From Thioalkalivibrio sp. K90mix (lineage in GTDB: Bacteria; Pseudomonadota; Gammaproteobacteria; Ectothiorhodospirales; Ectothiorhodospiraceae): a DNA stretch of 64,000 nucleotides. Shown here piece after piece: positions 62,634 to 64,000 of the stretch. The position numbers and the translations under genes were made by a program. The notes under the pieces were generated by a model. The model made no database searches, was not told where the DNA came from, and saw only the letters and a program-made list of their open reading frames with translations. The stretch is from assembly GCF_000025545.1 (NCBI RefSeq), contig NC_013889.1:1729501-1793500 (forward strand), given 5' to 3'. Every line of letters starts with the position of its first letter. Within the stretch, counting starts at the first letter, position 1.

Positions 62634-63242
62634 TCAGAAGTCGCCCGGCGTCAGCACCCCCAACAGCCGCGGGCGTTCCTCCCCGGGCTCGAATACCGCG
62701 ATCTCGCCCTCGTCGATCTGAACCCGGGCCGCCCGCTGCAGATTGATGTTGTGCCCGACGATCACGACATTCTGCCCAGCCTCCTCGGGGGGTGTGTTGA
62801 GGTAGCGTTGCAACGCACGTACGAGCTCGTCCTGACGCTCGCGATCGCGTACCGGCGGCACGTTGAACAGGTCCTCGCGAATCTCGTAGGCGTCCTCGCC
62901 AAAGGCGATACGGGCGCTGTCCACGTTGCGACAGAACGCGGAACTGAGGATCGACTCCACGGGAATCGCATGGCGCTCGAAGCCCTCGCCCACCTTGCGC
63001 GCCTCTTCCTTGCCCTGATCATTGAGATTGCGCTGAAGCTCGCAGCGGGACATGTCCGACAGGTCGCGGTCACGCTGGCTGCGGTCGGTCGCCGCGTGGC
63101 GCCAGTAAATCACCAGCCCGCCCTCCTGCATGCGCTCGATCAGCTCCTCGGGAGCCAACTCCGTACCGGCATGGCCCACCCCCGGCACGAGAAGACTCGC
63201 GATCAGAATCATAGCCATGCGCCACATGCGATATGCCCTCAT
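62634..63242 (-). CDS. Exported histidine-phosphatase-family protein (2)
   Basis: 202 aa. Signal peptide MRAYRMWRMAMILIASLLVP with GVGHAG cleavage. LVIYWRHAATDRSQRDRDL, LSSAFCRNVDSARIAF and VVIVGHNINLQ match the family, with RHA in place of RHG. Start at the ATG at 63242 (GGGTGAG upstream); GTG at 63251 is an alternative. It is tandem with gene (1), 79 bp apart, by local duplication. Confidence 0.87.
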   Translation of the reverse strand: MRAYRMWRMAMILIASLLVPGVGHAGTELAPEELIERMQEGGLVIYWRHAATDRSQRDRDLSDMSRCELQRNLNDQGKEEARKVGEGFERHAIPVESILSSAFCRNVDSARIAFGEDAYEIREDLFNVPPVRDRERQDELVRALQRYLNTPPEEAGQNVVIVGHNINLQRAARVQIDEGEIAVFEPGEERPRLLGVLTPGDF

Positions 63243-63370
63243 GTTTCTCACCCGCCCTACAAATGATTCCGACCCGTCGGCCCGGCTGAGGTTCGCCCTG
63301 CGCGATCGTTGACGCCCCCCCGGCTCGGGCCTAGTATGCCGGTCTCCCCAGCCCGGAATCCCGCCCTCGC

Positions 63371-64000
63371 ATGACCTACTGTGTCGCCATTGATCTGGAC
63401 GACGGCCTCGTGTTCGCCTCCGACTCGCGCACCAACGCCGGGGTCGACCAGGTCAGCACCTACAGCAAGATGCACACCTTCGAGGTCGAAGGCCAGCGCC
63501 TGTTCGTCGTGCTGACCGCCGGGAACCTGGCCACCACGCAGGCGGTGGTAAACCGGCTCAAGCGCGACATGGAAGACAATGCCGAGGAAAGCCTGGCGAC
63601 GGTGGAACGCATGTCGGATGCCGCCGAGTATCTGGGGCGCCTGAACCGCGAGGAGACCGAAAAGCACTCCGAGGCGCTGTCGCGTTCCGGCATGCAGGCC
63701 GATGCGACCCTGATCATCGGCGGCCAGATCGCCGAGGATCCCCCTGGCGTCTACCTGATCTACCCCCAGGGCAACTACATCACGACCTCGCAGCAGACCC
63801 GGTTTCTGCAAATCGGCGAGAGCAAGTACGGCAAGCCGATCCTCGATCGCATCATCTCGCACGACACCGGGCTCGGCGACGCGGCCCGCTGTGCGCTGGT
63901 GTCGATCGACTCCACCATCCGCTCCAACCTGACCGTCGGCCCGCCGATCGAGGTCCTCGTCTACGAGCGCGGCACCCTCGACTTCGACCACTACCTGTGC
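63371..64000 (+). CDS. Anbu proteasome-like peptidase, C-terminus outside window
   Basis: Predicted 20S-proteasome-type hydrolase (COG3484, Anbu), 210 residues visible. It starts MTYCVAIDLDDGLVFASDSR, so the nucleophile is Thr2 after Met removal; FASDSRTN and FVVLTAGNLATTQ follow the HslV-like pattern. Anbu often travels with an ATP-grasp protein, an alpha-E protein and a transglutaminase; such neighbours would lie beyond 64000. Divergent from the phosphatase genes. Confidence 0.92.
   Translation, partial: MTYCVAIDLDDGLVFASDSRTNAGVDQVSTYSKMHTFEVEGQRLFVVLTAGNLATTQAVVNRLKRDMEDNAEESLATVERMSDAAEYLGRLNREETEKHSEALSRSGMQADATLIIGGQIAEDPPGVYLIYPQGNYITTSQQTRFLQIGESKYGKPILDRIISHDTGLGDAARCALVSIDSTIRSNLTVGPPIEVLVYERGTLDFDHYLC

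Overview
The window is high-GC DNA with dense, mostly short-spaced genes, from a gammaproteobacterium. Several genes suggest a sulfur- or ammonia-type chemolithoautotroph of the Ectothiorhodospiraceae kind (Thioalkalivibrio-like): a CsoS1D alpha-carboxysome shell protein, a NirK-like copper protein, a bacterial alternative oxidase, a DsrE-like remnant and a RecCBD cluster. The host name is an inference; no rRNA or tRNA gene is visible.

Layout. 1-5.4 kb (minus): tripartite RND efflux operon (adaptor, pump, outer-membrane lipoprotein, the last cut by the window edge). 5.6-14.9 kb (minus): recC-recB-recD, overlapping by ATGA. 15.0-19.1 kb (plus): nucleoside transporter and modABC. 19.2-29.8 kb: an accessory defence island of lower and uneven GC. 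It holds a reverse transcriptase gene split by an IS481-family element, a HigA-like antitoxin without a toxin, a translationally coupled hsdM-hsdS-(RhuM/Doc toxin)-hsdR operon, and a DUF6994-like gene. An imperfect 34-bp direct repeat lies on each side of the higA-to-DUF6994 segment. 29.9-43.8 kb: mixed metabolic and stress genes (DsbC-like, pyruvate kinase, GlxA-type regulator with divergent OsmC protein, SLC13-type permease, S9 peptidase, rhodanese, monooxygenase) ending with the NirK-like protein. 44.0-45.7 kb: mscL split at codon 4 by an IS3-family element. 45.7-52.7 kb: rhodanese-MBL protein, csoS1D-nudix pair, alternative oxidase, decayed genes, a GGDEF protein, and a TMEM165/GDT1 transporter behind a yybP-ykoY-type manganese riboswitch. 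53.4-64 kb: Gcr-type membrane protein, lipoprotein hydrolase, a GGDEF-EAL protein with a CxxCH sensor behind a perfect FNR box, YajD, GNAT, host-attachment-like protein, a secreted hydratase-fold protein, two histidine phosphatases, and the start of an Anbu proteasome-like peptidase.

Both insertion sequences can be removed on paper to restore an intact reading frame, so both are fairly recent insertions. Dispersed palindromic elements (REP-like, MITE-like) sit in most of the longer gaps. The most interesting targets are the interrupted defence-type reverse transcriptase, the RhuM/Doc toxin built into the type I restriction operon with a cysteine-rich repeat in its HsdR, the isolated csoS1D-nudix pair, and the FNR-box/CxxCH cyclic-di-GMP enzyme.
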